Shown here: in pieces, positions 1 through 13,399 of the stretch
Layout of the letters: every line of letters begins with the position of its first letter
How positions within the stretch are numbered: position 1 is the first letter of the stretch
Source of the DNA: Anas platyrhynchos
Lineage: Eukaryota; Chordata; Aves; Anseriformes; Anatidae
DNA: 64,000 bases
Reading direction: 5' to 3'
Assembly: GCF_047663525.1 (NCBI RefSeq)
Contig: NC_092602.1
Location: forward strand, 9,917,501-9,981,500
Position numbers and translations under genes: made by a program
Notes under the pieces: model-generated
Databases searched by the model: none
The model's input: the letters and a program-made list of their open reading frames with translations, nothing else
What the model was told of the DNA's origin: nothing

Positions 1-3000
1 AGCTGCTGCATGCATGAGCCCCTCTGCGGGTCTGCCAAGGCCAATCCTGCACTGGGAGGAGGCTGGAAGCATCCTCTGGATTTGGGGAAACGTGCCACCT
101 CCTGGCATATTCTCCCTGGCAGCTTTACCTGAGACAGCTGGGATGGACCCACTGCTGCTGTCTCTGTCTAACTCTCTCCATTCTTACAGTTGGGGCTGAA
201 CAGATCTGCTAAGGAGCACAATCGACCCACTTTGCACAAGGATTCAGAGCATGACACGGGCCAGGATCAGACCCATGTGTTTCCAGAACGTGCTCCCAGG
301 GAGGCCACCCTCCACAGCCCTGCCACAGCAGGACCGAGCCTTGACGGAATCAGGTTACCAGGAGTTGAAGTGGTTTAGTAATCATTACTGCCCCTTGCTC
401 TGCTCCCAGTGAACTGAACACCACCGCGGTCGTGTTCAGAGGGGTAATGACTGCTTCCAGCTTTGCAGGCATTCACTTCAGATCACTCGGAGTTGGAAAT
501 GTTGCACTGAGTTTGTGATTCAGGAGGATCACAGTCTGAACAGAAACCACCCTGAAAAACAGGAGCTCATTTTAAAAAATAGCCTCAGTATTGAAAATAA
601 AAAAGTTAGTGGAGGGCAGATAGAAACAAAAAGTCAGTCTGAAGGCTAAGGCTTGCAGGAAGGGCTTGCTCAAAATCTAACAATCATTATGTACCAAGAG
701 AGGGAAGAATCTCGGCGACTGCAGCATCAGTAATGCCATAGCCACCAGCAGGAGAGAGGTGGCAGGGGAAGGACCGAGTCCCGATTCAGCAGTGCTGCAG
801 TACCTCTGCTGGCCCCACTTGGCCCCAGTTGCAGACACTTCTTCGATCTCCGTGCCGAGTGACGTGCGTGGCCCTGGCCTCCCTCCCTCTGGCGCTGCTC
901 TGCTGCCGGAGGGGACCCGCAGGGCTCGGCTCGCCCTCAGCTCTGCATCGCGCTCCGGACACACGGGCAGCACGGGGGTAGTCGGGCTTATTCACAATGG
1001 AAAACAGCATCTCCAGGATGACTCGGAGGAAGTTATAAAATTTATGGGAGGTTCTGATAAAGATCTCAGATAGATATGGTCATATTGCTAAAAGAGTCAA
1101 ACCTAAGAGGCTTTTAATTAAAGACTGGGGCACTCAGAGCTATCTCACCAAAGAGGTAATAAAATTATTGACTAAATCACTAACAAAGGCAACTGAAGCA
1201 AAGAGTTTAAATGATTTCCAGAGACTGTTCTCCAAGTGAAGGTTGTAGTGAGAGAGCCAGCAGTGCAATTAAACCAAATGAGGTCAAGCATGTTGGGCCT
1301 TAAGGCCTCTGCCTGCTCTTCAGATTCCTTTTGTTCTCATAATTCAATTATAAAGACCCCCCCTCAAGAACCATTTAACTGTCTCGTAAAGCAGTTTGTA
1401 AACTTTTTTATTTTTCTGTAAATTGTCTCCTAAAAGTGGCTTTCAGCATTTGAGGCAGCGTGGGGCACATGCAGGCTTCACCAGGCCTTTTGTTCCCACT
1501 GGCGCGTCGCATGCACACGGGCACTCGGACACAGCGCAGATCTCCCGCAGCATCCTGAGCCCGTGCCAAACATCGATGGCTCGAGGTGGCAGCTGGTTTA
1601 AAAAAAAAAAAAAAATCCTTTCAAGAAAGAGGGAATTTGAAGAATGAAACCATTCCTGATTCACAATGGCATTTAAGTAGCAATGGAAGAGGATAGCTGT
1701 CCAGAAGGGATTAATAAACTTCTAAGCAGTTTAAGCACAAAACTCCAGATCATGGCTTTAGAGGCTTAAATGAATTAAGGGTCTTGGATTCCTGTCGGCA
1801 TCATGAGGGGCCTTGATACCTTTGTATATCAGGCCCAAGGTGGCAGCCCACAAATAAGCCCCGAGTGAGATTCTAAGCCTCGTACCCTGACGCATTCCCT
1901 GTTGGAAATGAAGACCCAGGCGGCAGGATCCTGTCTGTCACAGGAAGCCCCAAGTAAGAGATCTCTGCTCGGAGACAAATCGACTGTTAGAAGTGACTGC
2001 TGTAGCAGGAAAAAGCAATTTTTGTTCTTCTCTATTTCTGTTTAATTACAGCGAAGACAATTGGGTTGAGACGTTGGAAGCAGTACTGACAGCTCTGCTT
2101 TCTCCTCCAGGTCCTGCAGAGGCGGTGCGAGCTGCTCCCTCGCTGCGGCTCAGCAGGAGCTGGGCAGCTGAGCAGGCTGAAATCTGTCAGCCTCTGCGCC
2201 GCGAGGCCTCGCTGATCTGCCAGGCTCTCTTCCCCTGACGGTGTGAGCAGGTTTTAATAAGGGGACATCTCCTTTCTGTCGAGAGGAATACTTCTTCCTC
2301 TTTAGCACCATTGAACTGAAACAAAAACACACATTAGCAGCAACACTGAGATCACTGAGCGTTGGAGGTGAACTCAGAACTCACTCTGCGACTGATCCCT
2401 CTAAAAGGTTAACATCCTCTTTCTCAGTTTGTTAAAATCTTGTGCCTCCTTCCCCAAAGGAAAGAAATGTCAATACATGAAAGGGGAAGATAAGTTAATG
2501 GCAACATTCAGGTTACAGAGCTGGAGATTTTGGAAATGCTGAGGTAGGATGCCTCTCAGCGCCAGCTCAGCCACATTCCACACAGACAGCACAGCGGCCT
2601 TGTTTCACTGGTCACATGCAGAGATTAATGTAATTGCCTTTATTAATTGATATCCCAAAGTATTGCTTGTTGCTAATCTGTCAAATTCTAGATGTGGTCA
2701 GTGATTGTACCATGGTGGCATCTATAAGCAGTGTGTAGCACAGTGCCTGGGACTGCTCTCTGCAGTCGCGGGACCGATAGATTCACTCTCATGCATCTAA
2801 ACTAGCTGCAGCCCAGTGGCACTTGCTAGATGGCAGAGGAGATTTCAGCTGAGAAAGTGCTTTTATTACTGCAAAAAAATAATGCAAAATGTCATATATT
2901 TCACACCCAAGCCGATACTGGCAAAAAGCCAGAAATATTCTGGTTTCGCTTGGGGTGTGAATATATTTGATCATCTGTAATTCAAAAGCTTTTATTTCAA

Positions 3001-4974
3001 AGGAAGGAGACAGTGTGTTGCAATAGACTTTGTAGTGATAAATATCAACTGTGCCACTTCTCTCCCAAAAGGGGTTTCCCACAGTTCTATAGTAATATAC
3101 AGTTCAAAAGGCCATCCTGAGATTTATAGAGCTATATATTCAAAAAATGGCATACGAGTCACTTTGCTCAGCTAAAGAGGATTTGACTTGCAGCCTTCAC
3201 CGTTCTGCAGGACTGAAAAAGCAGCCACAGGTCCGGGCTGCCAGCAGGCCCGAGTGATTAGTGAACATGTGGCAGTTGGGTCACTCAAATTTGTACATGC
3301 AGTTAATCTAGCAAGTCTAGCTGTGTCACTAGATAGTCTGGAAGCTTTCAAAAGTATTTGGCCAGGAGATGTACTCAGTTTGGAGTAAAGGGAGAGAAAT
3401 TCATTTAAATCAAGACAGTCAGAGCAGTGATGACAGCGGTGAATTTGGCCATCTCCATGCATTTATTGTTATGAAAAACTGCTCTTACGTTGTCCAAAGA
3501 GCATCCCAGTTTCCTCTCATTGCAAAGTCTCACCCAAATTCTAACCCACTTGTGTGGCAATAACTTTTGATTGTGAATTTCAGCTGAATGCCCCAAAATG
3601 CTTTCTCTGAAGACAGAAAGAAAATTTCCACTAATTTTATTAGGGACTCTCTTAGACTCTTAATGAAGGAAATTTGTACCAAACGACTCATTCTGTGATA
3701 GCCTTAACAAGTGTGTTTGTGTTCGAAGACCCTGGATGAAGCCCTCTCTGTAGGCCATGCCCCAAAGTCATTGTCCGGTGTACATTTGTTCAGGATCAGT
3801 GGATCTTGCTTGACAGAGCGAGAACTGAGTAAGGACTGATGGAGCTGGCCTTACATTGCATTGCTCTAACCTCATATAGATACGGCCATGTATTTGAAAA
3901 TGCAAAACTCATTTTCTCCTCCCTTCTTCCCCCCCCAAAAAATATATATAAAAATAAATTGCATAACTGTAATAGCATATGGATGTTAAAAAATATTTCA
4001 TTAAAACACACTGGTGACCTGAAAGTTATTCTTGCTCCTGTACAGTTTAAAACTTTGGTTTTCTCCTACCAGCCGCTACTACTTACAATGTTGCTTTTTA
4101 CAGGGATTTACAAAAATGGAGAAAGTTTAAAAGAAAATTAATTTGAAGATTTACCTTCATTCTCAGCTTCATATAAAGAATCATTTAAAGAATATACATT
4201 GATCCATTAGAGTTCTACCTATCTTCTATCATTTGAAGGTACCCTTACAGGTACACGCCGTATGTGTCCATAATTTACAGACTTTCCATCCAATTTTTAC
4301 TGTGTGCCATGAAGGACCTTGAGGTACAGGAATTTGGGAGCTATGTGGAAATGTTCTATTTTGTTAAATGATTTGGAATTACTGGCAGTAATTTTCAATA
4401 GCAAATGTGTAAATTTTCAAGCAACTATAAACAAAAGCATGCACCTTAGATTTTCAGTCTGTAGGTCTTCAGAGACTGGAACAACGTGTAGAAGAGCAAC
4501 AGAAATTTTATTATTGAAGAACTTCCCAAGAACTTCCTACATAAAAGGCAAGACAAACCAGGCCTGTATAATATCTGACCCGTGAGCTTATGTAGCCTGC
4601 CAAGAACTTTCTTTGACCCATCATAATGCTCCAGTAAACAGACTTCTCTGGACAGCCTTCTTATACTTACTATAGTGTTCAGCTGGCATGATGCTGAGCT
4701 TGCTCAAGGTCAGAATGCATGGCGATGTGCTAGCTCTCAGACATCGCTTAACTTTAAAATCTAGAATGATTTTTCCTCTTGGTTACTTGTGGCAATACTT
4801 TAGTTCTCCATGAGATAAATGCACAGGAGTCTAGTGTGTAGGGAGCTGGATGGCATGGAGGGTTGTCATCTATCACAGACTGTGTCTACAAAAAGGCACA
4901 TACGGAAAACTTGCTGTGATCAGTTTAGTGCTTGTGAGAGTTCAGTCTGGTTGCTGTTTCTAGTTCTGGACTCT
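1..4974. other. Intergenic sequence, no gene seen
   Basis: This stretch holds only short open frames without recognisable protein character. There are short homopolymer runs, such as poly-A at about 1,600-1,615, and no clear promoter, RNA gene or transposon. It probably lies between UBE2L3 and its upstream neighbour. In mammals that neighbour region includes HIC2, but no zinc-finger or BTB exon is visible here. Confidence 0.5.
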
Positions 4975-5120
4975 GCAGTTTGAAAAGAGCAAAACTGGGG
5001 AGAGAGGAGAGAGGGAGAGATAAAGTGATAAGAGGTTTAAAAAACATGACCCAGGAGGACAGGTTAAAAGAAATGTCTTTGAGTTTAGAAGAGTGATGAG
5101 AGAAACTACAGTTCTCCAAC
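4975..5120 (+). repeat. Possible old CR1-type LINE fragment
   Basis: The stretch at about 5,053-5,100 (gaggacaggttaaaagaaat, then a run ending gtttagaagag) resembles from memory the 3' part of avian CR1 elements. That part reads roughly gaggaaaggttgaaagaa, then a run ending in ctggagaagag. No terminal octamer repeat is evident, and divergence is high. It could be a chance resemblance; a repeat-library comparison would decide. Confidence 0.35.
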
Positions 5121-6716
5121 TATGTAAATGGTGTTTTAATTTGATGTCTTAAAGTGTCAAATAGTCACTCTTTAGGTTTACTAACACAAAACGAAAGATA
5201 CTTGGCTAATTTTCAGCAGGTACTTTAGGTTAAATAGTACGGCTTCCTTTCTGAGTTTATGGGCAGTGAAGCAGTGGACCGGGTTATCTAGGGAGGATGT
5301 GGAATCCCAGAAGGGGAAAATTTTTAAACTAAACTAGTCACTTGCCAGGTCTGAGCTAATTGTTGTTTTTATTCCCCTGTTACCCCAACTCTGTTCTGCT
5401 GTCTGCTTGTACAGGTAGGTGGGATATGGAAAATCCTTTCTTACGTCTCAAGAATCACCACTGATCATAGCTTAAAGAGAGCTTTCATCTTTGTTTATTT
5501 TTAGGTGTTGCCGTCTTTCCATTTCACTTAAGATGGCACCCAACAGAATTCCTGTTGGTTTGGATGTTTTGAAAGGCTTGCTGGTGCTGCAGCGTCCTGT
5601 TTTCTAACATTATAAATGAAGCCTGTCATGAAAACTCCGAAGCAATGAGACAGCTGATGTTCAAAATTGTGCTTAGAAAAAGACATTTTAGAGACAACGT
5701 GTCACCCTCAAAACCACACTGAGCAATGCTTTGTCTGCAGTTGGAAGAAAAATGAGATTGTTTAATATGAGTGTCAGTGTTATGCCATTCCATCTCTAGA
5801 TGCAGTCCCATTTCTGTTTCCTTGGCTGACCTGTTTGGATTATGCGCTATTGGAATCATAAAGACACCTTATTTACAACATGTGCATGCCACTACTTGAA
5901 AGCATACACACTGATGTGAGGAGTAATGTATAAAATGGTTATTCCCATAAAACTGAGCTTATTCCTACTCCTCAATAACAAGTGTTATAATAAAACGTGC
6001 TTTCAACAAGTAATCTATCAATCACCTCTACTTTCACAGTAACTCTGAACATTTGAAGTCTGAAATAAGAAATGAAATTTCTTATAAAATCTACTTTACA
6101 AAAGAGTTTTGGCATTTTTATCCAGAGTATCTTTGATTTCCAGAGCTATCTATGTTAAAAGCTATTCAGACAAATACCAAAAATCTAACCTTGCAGGATA
6201 GGTCACACTGGGCACAGATGAGTGATGTGCAGAGATTAAAACAAATTTGCCACTGTTCCAAGCAACGAGGATGAATCCTGGTCTGACTGAACTCACAAAG
6301 TAACAGGCCCCTGGATTTCAATGAGATAATAATTTGATCCATGCGATTGCTTCTGTCACTTTCTTTGATATTCCTGTAATTGCCTCTTCTTCTTTAATCC
6401 AAAACAACTGAGACAGAAAGGAAAAACCCATATGTCTTTATAAGAAAAGGGCAATACATAACGTTAAAAAAATGTTTGATTAAAGGTGCAACTATTTAAA
6501 GTGTAAAACAGATACTACAGCAGTGACAAATTCAAGTTGTTACTCAGGGTTTTTACGTAAGATCTTTCAAGTATTCATTTGCCAGGAATACTTGTTTAAA
6601 TTTTTTAATGTATTCAGTTAGTCATATTCAGTTCTCTTTTATGTCCACTTCTCATGAATCACTTGACAGATGTACTTCTACAAGCACATCCCTTTGGGGA
6701 AAGTAAATTTTAAGTC
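5121..6716. other. Intergenic sequence, nothing recognised
   Basis: Moderately AT-rich unique sequence. The open frames are short and overlap each other on both strands, and I see no splice-bounded coding segment or structured RNA. Confidence 0.5.
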
Positions 6717-6810
6717 ATAATAAGAACATAAGACCTGCCATAGTGGATCAGAGCAAGGGTCTATCTAGTCCATACCCTGATTTTGGCAGTAGCCAAGAGC
6801 AGTATATTAG
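6717..6810 (+). repeat. Ancient sauropsid interspersed repeat fragment
   Basis: The segment starting agaacataagacctgccata, followed by words such as ggatcagagcaagggtctat and ctagtccataccctg, matches from memory a very common dispersed repeat of turtles, crocodilians and birds. In that repeat the line reads roughly agaacataagaacggccata, then ctgggtcagaccaatggtcc. I cannot name the family with certainty. The copy is diverged, as expected for an old insertion, and its right boundary is unclear. Confidence 0.6.
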
Positions 6811-9800
6811 ATTTTAACGGTGATGGCTTTGATCTTTCATTAAGTATTAAGTTGGTGACTAAGCAGAAAATGAAAATAAATCCCAAGAGCAAAGTATTCC
6901 ACAACTCAGAAGAAACAGCAAGTGAATCTGTTTCTCCCTGTGCCTCAGACCTAGCTCAAGGTCTCACAAGAAGTACGAACCATGAGGTGTTACACGTGCT
7001 TACAGAGAGCACTGGGGTTGCTGAAATTTAAATACTGAGTACCAGTGGCACTGATTTGTTGTGTTCTTTTGCCTCAGTAGATACAACTGCTTTGGGGTCC
7101 TACAGCCAGTTTTTCTGTTGCAAAATGGAAGCGCACGATTAAACTCCAGCAAAACAGAAGGGAAAGAATTGGCTGGAGAGGAATGCAGCAGCAGCACAGA
7201 CAACAGCAGGTCAGCCCGAGCATAGTTTGAATGCTCACTGTGGTAAGTAGTTCTACTGACAGGGCTAGTTTCTGTTTAGAAATCTGGATTTGCACAATGT
7301 GCACTAGCAATACCTGAAACCCTTTCTGCTCTCATTTACAGAGTAAGAGCTTCCTTTTTTCCAGTGAAACTGTACTTAAAAGAGGTTTGGATTTATCTTA
7401 TCTTCTTAATTGCTGCTGTCTCAATTAAATTTCACCTGTGATACCAACAGCCCTCCTGGAGACCGAAAGGAAATTGAACAGGTTGTGAGTAAATTAAATA
7501 GCTCTGTAAATTATAAAGTTTGCATCTGCTGGTCACTGCAGAGAAAGCTACATACATAGTACATGATTTTTGTAACCTTGGTGATTTAGGAAATCTTAGG
7601 GGAAAAAAAGAGTTTAGCCTGCCAAAAATCTGCAAGGATCACTGATAATTTGTTGATCAGCATTAGGTTCCTTAAATCCATGCACTTCATTATCTGATTA
7701 ATTCAGAGGCAGGTTTGTAATCAGTGATGAAATGTTTAAGATTCTTCTGCTCTGGCCTCCGCAACCTCCTGCAGCTCATTAGAAAAGCTAATCAGATTGA
7801 ATTTTCTACCATGCTGTTTATTGTAGCTCTAATGGAAGACAATCACTTTAAAATTACACACTTGGCAGGTAATTTCTAAAAGCTATAAGCCATGGAAGCA
7901 GTGTTTTCTCTAGACTCTATTTTTCTTTACTAGAGTAAAGTAAGTCATGGTGATTTCTATTAGAATTTGGAAGGCTATTTTGCAATACAATATGTAAAGA
8001 AATGTTGCTAAAAATACGGATTTCTGCATTTGCCATACTTCTTATCATCTGCCTGCCTTTTTAGAGATGATAAGTAATGTATAAGTTTAATTTAAAATTC
8101 AGTCTTCCTACTTTATGACTTGATTTTTCAAGCCTTTAAGAATGTTCTTCTTATGGGATGGATAACATTATTTTATTTTTTTTTAAAAAAAGACAGCTTT
8201 TTGGTCCCCATTTTTCATAGATGAGTTGTTATAAACCATATTGTGCTGGAGCTTTCTGAACACTAACAGCATGCTTTTGGTCATGTGGAGGGGAACCAGA
8301 CAACTAATGTGCTCTGAAGGATGCAGTCCTTGAGGCTGCCACATACTTCATGGATTTGTCTTTACTCACATTCACTCTGTGAATAAGCAGCGAGTTGCAT
8401 AATGCCAGCTTTGCTTCCTCCTTTTACGTGGATGTGACAGCTTGAGTCGCTAGCACCAGTTGTGCTCGGGCCATGAGGATGAAACATGCTGTGCAGGAAA
8501 AGGTCAGGGGTAAAAGTCATAGCAAAATATATCCCCTTAAAGTGGATGCCGCTCCTGCTTTTCATTGCTTAAAATAATATTAGGGTGTTGTTTTTTTGTT
8601 TGTTTTTTTTAAATAGCGAAATCTAATAAAACTAGACTTGGCCTCATGGCATTGTTCCACAGGATCTGTTCCATCAGATGTGTGCAGAAGTAACTGAGCT
8701 GAGAATCTAAGAACGTTGTAAGCATTTCTTGTGAAGGGTGACTGTGTACAGCCTGGGTCAGCTTTGCTCTTAAAAAAAAAAAAAAAAAAAAGTATTTCTT
8801 AGAGGAAATACTTTTGGAGTGATGCATTATGCTTTTGGCTGCATTTTACAGGACTGACATGTGAACCACCCTATGGACTTGTGTGAGTGTCTGCCACTCA
8901 TCCACCAGTCATGTTGCATACCTGTGTGCCTGAAGGGCTGAATTTCACCCATGCCTGAGCCCATGCTCAGAAGCTCACAGCCTGGGCAGCAAAGCAATCT
9001 AGTTTTGAGGGCACAGGTGTAGGCAAAGGCTTGACTTAGAAGTCTGGACCATTACCTCTGATTTTTATTTTTTTTGTTGGAAAACATGGTTGCTGAGAGA
9101 TGACGCCTTCTTTCAAAGCTGATTTATTAAAATTTGTGTTCACCTTCTGGAGGGTGGTTCATTTAAATGTTACCCCTCAATAGCGCTTCAAATTAAGCCC
9201 TGAATGTGAATGAAAATATCTTTAATATTAAATTAGGCATTCATGGCCCTACTTAAACATAGAAATTGGACATTAAAATAATAATCAGTCATCTAATGCC
9301 ATCTCCCTGTGAATGTGCAGTTGTTTTTATAGTATCTTGAGTCCTTTTGAGTAGTCTGTCTTTGTGCATCTCATGGAAATTTCAGTTATTTTAATTAAAA
9401 CAACACCTCCTAGGGCATAAGACCTGCCAGTCATCCTTTCAGCACCTTCAAAGTCCACAGCCAAACGATACACACACACCACCTTTGTCCTTCAGCTGCC
9501 TAATATTTCAGTGAACTTGCAGCTCACATGCAGGTGGTGATATCTCGGACAGCTGTACCTAGTGGTATTCGTGACGCCCCAGGAAAACCCAGTGCTCCAC
9601 CTATTGCTGCATTGCTTTCTGCTTCAGCCTGGCTCAGCACCGCTCGGTGTGAGCTCCATCTGAGGAGCCAGGCTGTGCCCCCAGCGATGGCAGGCAGCCC
9701 AGTTTGGAGCTGCTACTCAGCACTAGTGCCCGGCTCACTTTCCTGCTGGCTGCTGCAAGCTGAGAGCTAACCTGACCTGTGGCTGGGGATCTGTAAGGAT

Positions 9801-11269
9801 ACGGCTGATCCAGGCTTTCAGCAGCCGTACAACGTCCTCCTTCCTTCCCAGCAGGAGCCGTCAGACACGCTGCCTCCTGCTACCCCCATGGCTTCCCCAC
9901 AAATGAGACAGAATCCATCCCCAAACTGTCCTGATCTTGTCCTGCACCCCTGACTTCATCAGGCCCAATCTTCAGAACCCGTGCTTGTTCTAGACCACTG
10001 GATTATTCATTTTTCTGTTTTTTTCCCAAACTTGTAGCTATACAACTAGAGAGACAGCCTTCTGATAGCTCCCTCGGCCCTTTCTATGGTGCTTGAGTTC
10101 ATATCTATCTTTACTAACAGTTACTGTGGTAAAAGATTGTTTCTTTGCCCTTTTTTCTCCCCATATGACAGTGATATTTAAAGATTTTTTGGTCACCATG
10201 AAAGTGACGTAATTTAGAGTGACAGGATATGGGAAGAAGTATTAAAGTATTTTAAGGGTTGGAAACAATCTCTCTGCAATTTATTTGATGTAAAAGAGCT
10301 TCTTAACTTTTCCTTTAAGTGCCTTGAGTCTTGCAATCTTCTCCATTCCATTATATTCAATTTAGACTTTTCTTTGTAATATTTCATATCTTTAAAAAAA
10401 TACGTGCTTTTAAGTACAATTACATTTCTGTAATGGAGTATTCCTAAACTTACTTGTGTCAGAGCAATGAACACTAGAAATTCAGATTTGGTTAAAAAAT
10501 CATCCTTGTTTTTGAAACAGGCTTTTCCAAAGTGAAGGCAGATATAAGGATGTGCATAAACTTGGGGGAGAGGGGAGAAGTCACTTATTTAAAATAGAGA
10601 TCTGATTACTGATCAAATTATCGCAGCTGTGAGAAATACAAAAAGAAATGTAACTCACAAATGAAGAACAGGCGCTTTGATTAGCATTCTCTGGATTTCT
10701 TATTGCAAGTAACAGCAGAGGCATTTAGGAAAGCCATTTAGGACAGAGGTGATAACGCAGACATCCCTGCTGTATCGCTGTCCATAAGGTACTCGTTTCT
10801 TGGGCTCTGCTGCCATCTCATGGCTTTAATCGCTATTTCTGAAGTCAATCATTTTAAATTGCTTTCTGCGTGGCTAATTCTGCTTTAGAAGCAAGTGTTT
10901 CTTTCGTTATCAATTGTTTTTCAGTTATAGAATTCTAGGAAATGACTGAATGTTGGAAAGGAATACTGCGGGTTTTTCTTCTCCCCTCCCAGTCACAGGA
11001 TCCCCTGCTCGTCAAAGAGATCGATTTATCAGTTAGTCATGGAATAAAATACATCAGAAGGGCTAAATAACTTTATTAAAGTTATAATTTTGAAAACACC
11101 ATTCAGTGAAGGACAAGAGCAAATGCTGAAAATAGTGTTTTATTGCTATAAAGGCTTACTTAAAAACAAGCCATCTCCAACATCCAAAAACTAAACAAAT
11201 TTGTATCTTAAAAAGTGAAATATGGGAAGAGACAAACAATACTATTAAAAAAAGTAAGCCTTCCACTGG
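6811..11269. other. Intergenic sequence, nothing recognised
   Basis: Unique, mostly AT-rich sequence with scattered homopolymers, for example poly-A at about 8,772-8,790. A more GC-rich part at about 9,500-9,980 has an 80-codon frame without protein-like features. I see no gene, CpG island or RNA gene. Confidence 0.5.
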
Positions 11270-11365
11270 TCTAAATAAATTATCTTTAATATAAAGAATT
11301 TTCTTTAAATATATTAATACTATATAATATATAAATAATATATAATAATATAATATATAAAATAC
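11270..11365. repeat. AT-rich low-complexity tract
   Basis: Almost pure A/T made of imperfect TATAAT and ATAT units. It could adopt cruciform or unwound structure, but nothing here shows a specific function. Confidence 0.8.
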
Positions 11366-12779
11366 CCTAAGTGTAACTTAGCTGAGTCACCCTTTACAAC
11401 ATATATAGCCAGATCCAATCATACTTTTTTCATATAGAAATACTTGCCTTATTTCTAGTGTATTTTTAAACATTAATGAGTAGAATAGTGTAACATTCCA
11501 AGCAAACAAGTATCTACAGAGAAAATGCTTTAATCAGTTACGGGGGGAGGGGGGAAACACCTTATATTAAGTGCACAAAAGGTGATTCTGGATGTAACTT
11601 GGTGGAGTTGTCAGTATGGATGGAGTCATTGTAAAACTGGATACCTGAGTGCTAACTGAACAGAACTCTGCATTTTGAAATCTGAGCTAAGAATAACTTT
11701 TTTTTGAGTATAGGAGCATTTATGATGTGCATAGGTATTTCATTCATGTCTGAGCAGAAGACTGTTTTTGGCAGTCACTCCTCTCTGAGGTATCAATTAA
11801 GACATATTTCTGGTATAAAAGTCTGTGTTTCTATCTAGAGATGGACAAGAATTTGAGCATTAATTGTATACTTTGAAAGTCAGTGGAAAAAAATACTCAG
11901 TTCAACTGGGACAAGATATGTTCATTTTTTTTTGGCTTCTACATACAAAAATAGGGACACTGTATTCACACCTAGCTGGTGAAGAGACATTTGTGGGTTA
12001 ACAAACAGGGTAAAGTTGCAGTATTTAAAAATAATAATGGTAAATAAATACACATTTCCTAAGTTCACTCCAGATAAAGTGAAGTTTAGTGAGAACAGCT
12101 GTGTGGGGTTTTCTTCTGCTGGTTGAAGAAAGCAGTGTCTTTCTTCACATTAAGATCTCAGATGAACAGGATTTGTATGAGAATGTCATGAGTCTAAGTC
12201 ACATGGATTCTGCTATGAAAGGGCTCTGTACTAACTGAAGTGCCTCTGCGGCTTGTCTCCTGCTGCAATATTCTGCTTACTGCTGGTAAGGAGCTGCTCC
12301 TTCCATTTTAACAGAACTTGAAATCAGAGGGAGAAGGAACAGGCAGCTGAGTGAGTGTTATCTTGCAGAAGACCTGAAAAGCAGTAGAAGTTCATGTCTG
12401 TTGCTACAACTTCTACCTGGTGTGGAGGCAACAGCCATTTAGATAGTATGCATATAGCTAATAAGAGATGAAAGAGCTCCTTTTTCCTTTTTTTTTAAGG
12501 ACTAGCATTTTTGTCTTTTTCATTTAAAAAAAAAAAAAGAGCAATATTACCTTAATGGTTAAAACTTGAAGTGGAACTGATTTTCATTGTGGTATTCTGC
12601 CACGTGTAGCGTTAGATGTACAGATTGGCTGGAGCCTTTTCATGGATACCAATCATACTAGTTTTTTGTAACAATCACATTTTTAATCTCTGTCTTGTTT
12701 TTGCTTTGCTTTTAAGCTGTGTCCCTCTTTGATAGAATTATATTTTTAAAATTACTGTCTTCCTACTTTGAGAAAGCTT
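11366..12779. other. Intergenic sequence, nothing recognised
   Basis: AT-rich unique sequence with homopolymer runs at about 12,487-12,496 (T) and 12,526-12,538 (A). No coding exon or RNA gene was seen. Confidence 0.5.
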
Positions 12780-13290
12780 TTAGGAAGTCAGAAGGGCCAA
12801 GGCCCCTCTGTCCACCTGTGGTGGGCCGGCCACGGCCAGCAGCCAGGCTGCCCCCAGCTGCTTGCTCACCTTCCCCTGGCCCTCAGGCAGCTCTTCCTCA
12901 AACCACATTGGGGTGTGTTTGAGGACACTTCCAGCTGCAACTGTTTTGGCCTGGTGAGTATGGGTGGCCTGGCTACCACTGGTGTTCCAGCAGAGCTTGC
13001 TGAGGACATCCTGGAGCTCACTGTGGCACCCCACAGGTTGCAGTCCCTTCAGGGGTGTGCCTGCTCCACTACGGGGCACCTCATAGTGCTCTGACCTTGT
13101 TCTGTCATTCCCATGTTCCCTTCTCCTCAGAATTTTCTGCCTTCTTTTGAATGTGTTTTCACAGAGGTACCACAAGCTCATCCAGCTGTGGTGTGCTGCA
13201 GAGCCGGCTGGAACCGTGACTGGCACAGGTCACCTCAGACCACCTCGCACAGAGGGCACCCAAGCAGATCCCCACTTCCAAAACCTTGCC
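12780..13290. repeat. GC-rich block, possible degraded mobile-element piece
   Basis: This block is markedly richer in G+C than the AT-rich flanks. It carries an uninterrupted 148-codon frame on the minus strand (13,226-12,780) and open frames on the plus strand, which is what GC-rich non-coding DNA tends to give. The peptide shows no domain I recognise. The sharp composition change suggests an inserted element such as an LTR fragment, but I could not identify terminal repeats or a target-site duplication. Confidence 0.25.
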
Positions 13291-13399
13291 ATTTATACCC
13301 AATATGCCATATAATTCTGCCCCTGTCCTTGCACATGCAGGAGAAATCCATCATCATTCACAGACCCAAATACTTTGAGCTTTACGTGGAGGTTTACTT

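Noticed and set aside
1250..1280. cagtgcaat, the seed-like start of the miR-130/301 family
   Set aside because: The following bases do not match either mature microRNA and no hairpin partner is evident. That cluster is expected downstream of SDF2L1, outside the window.
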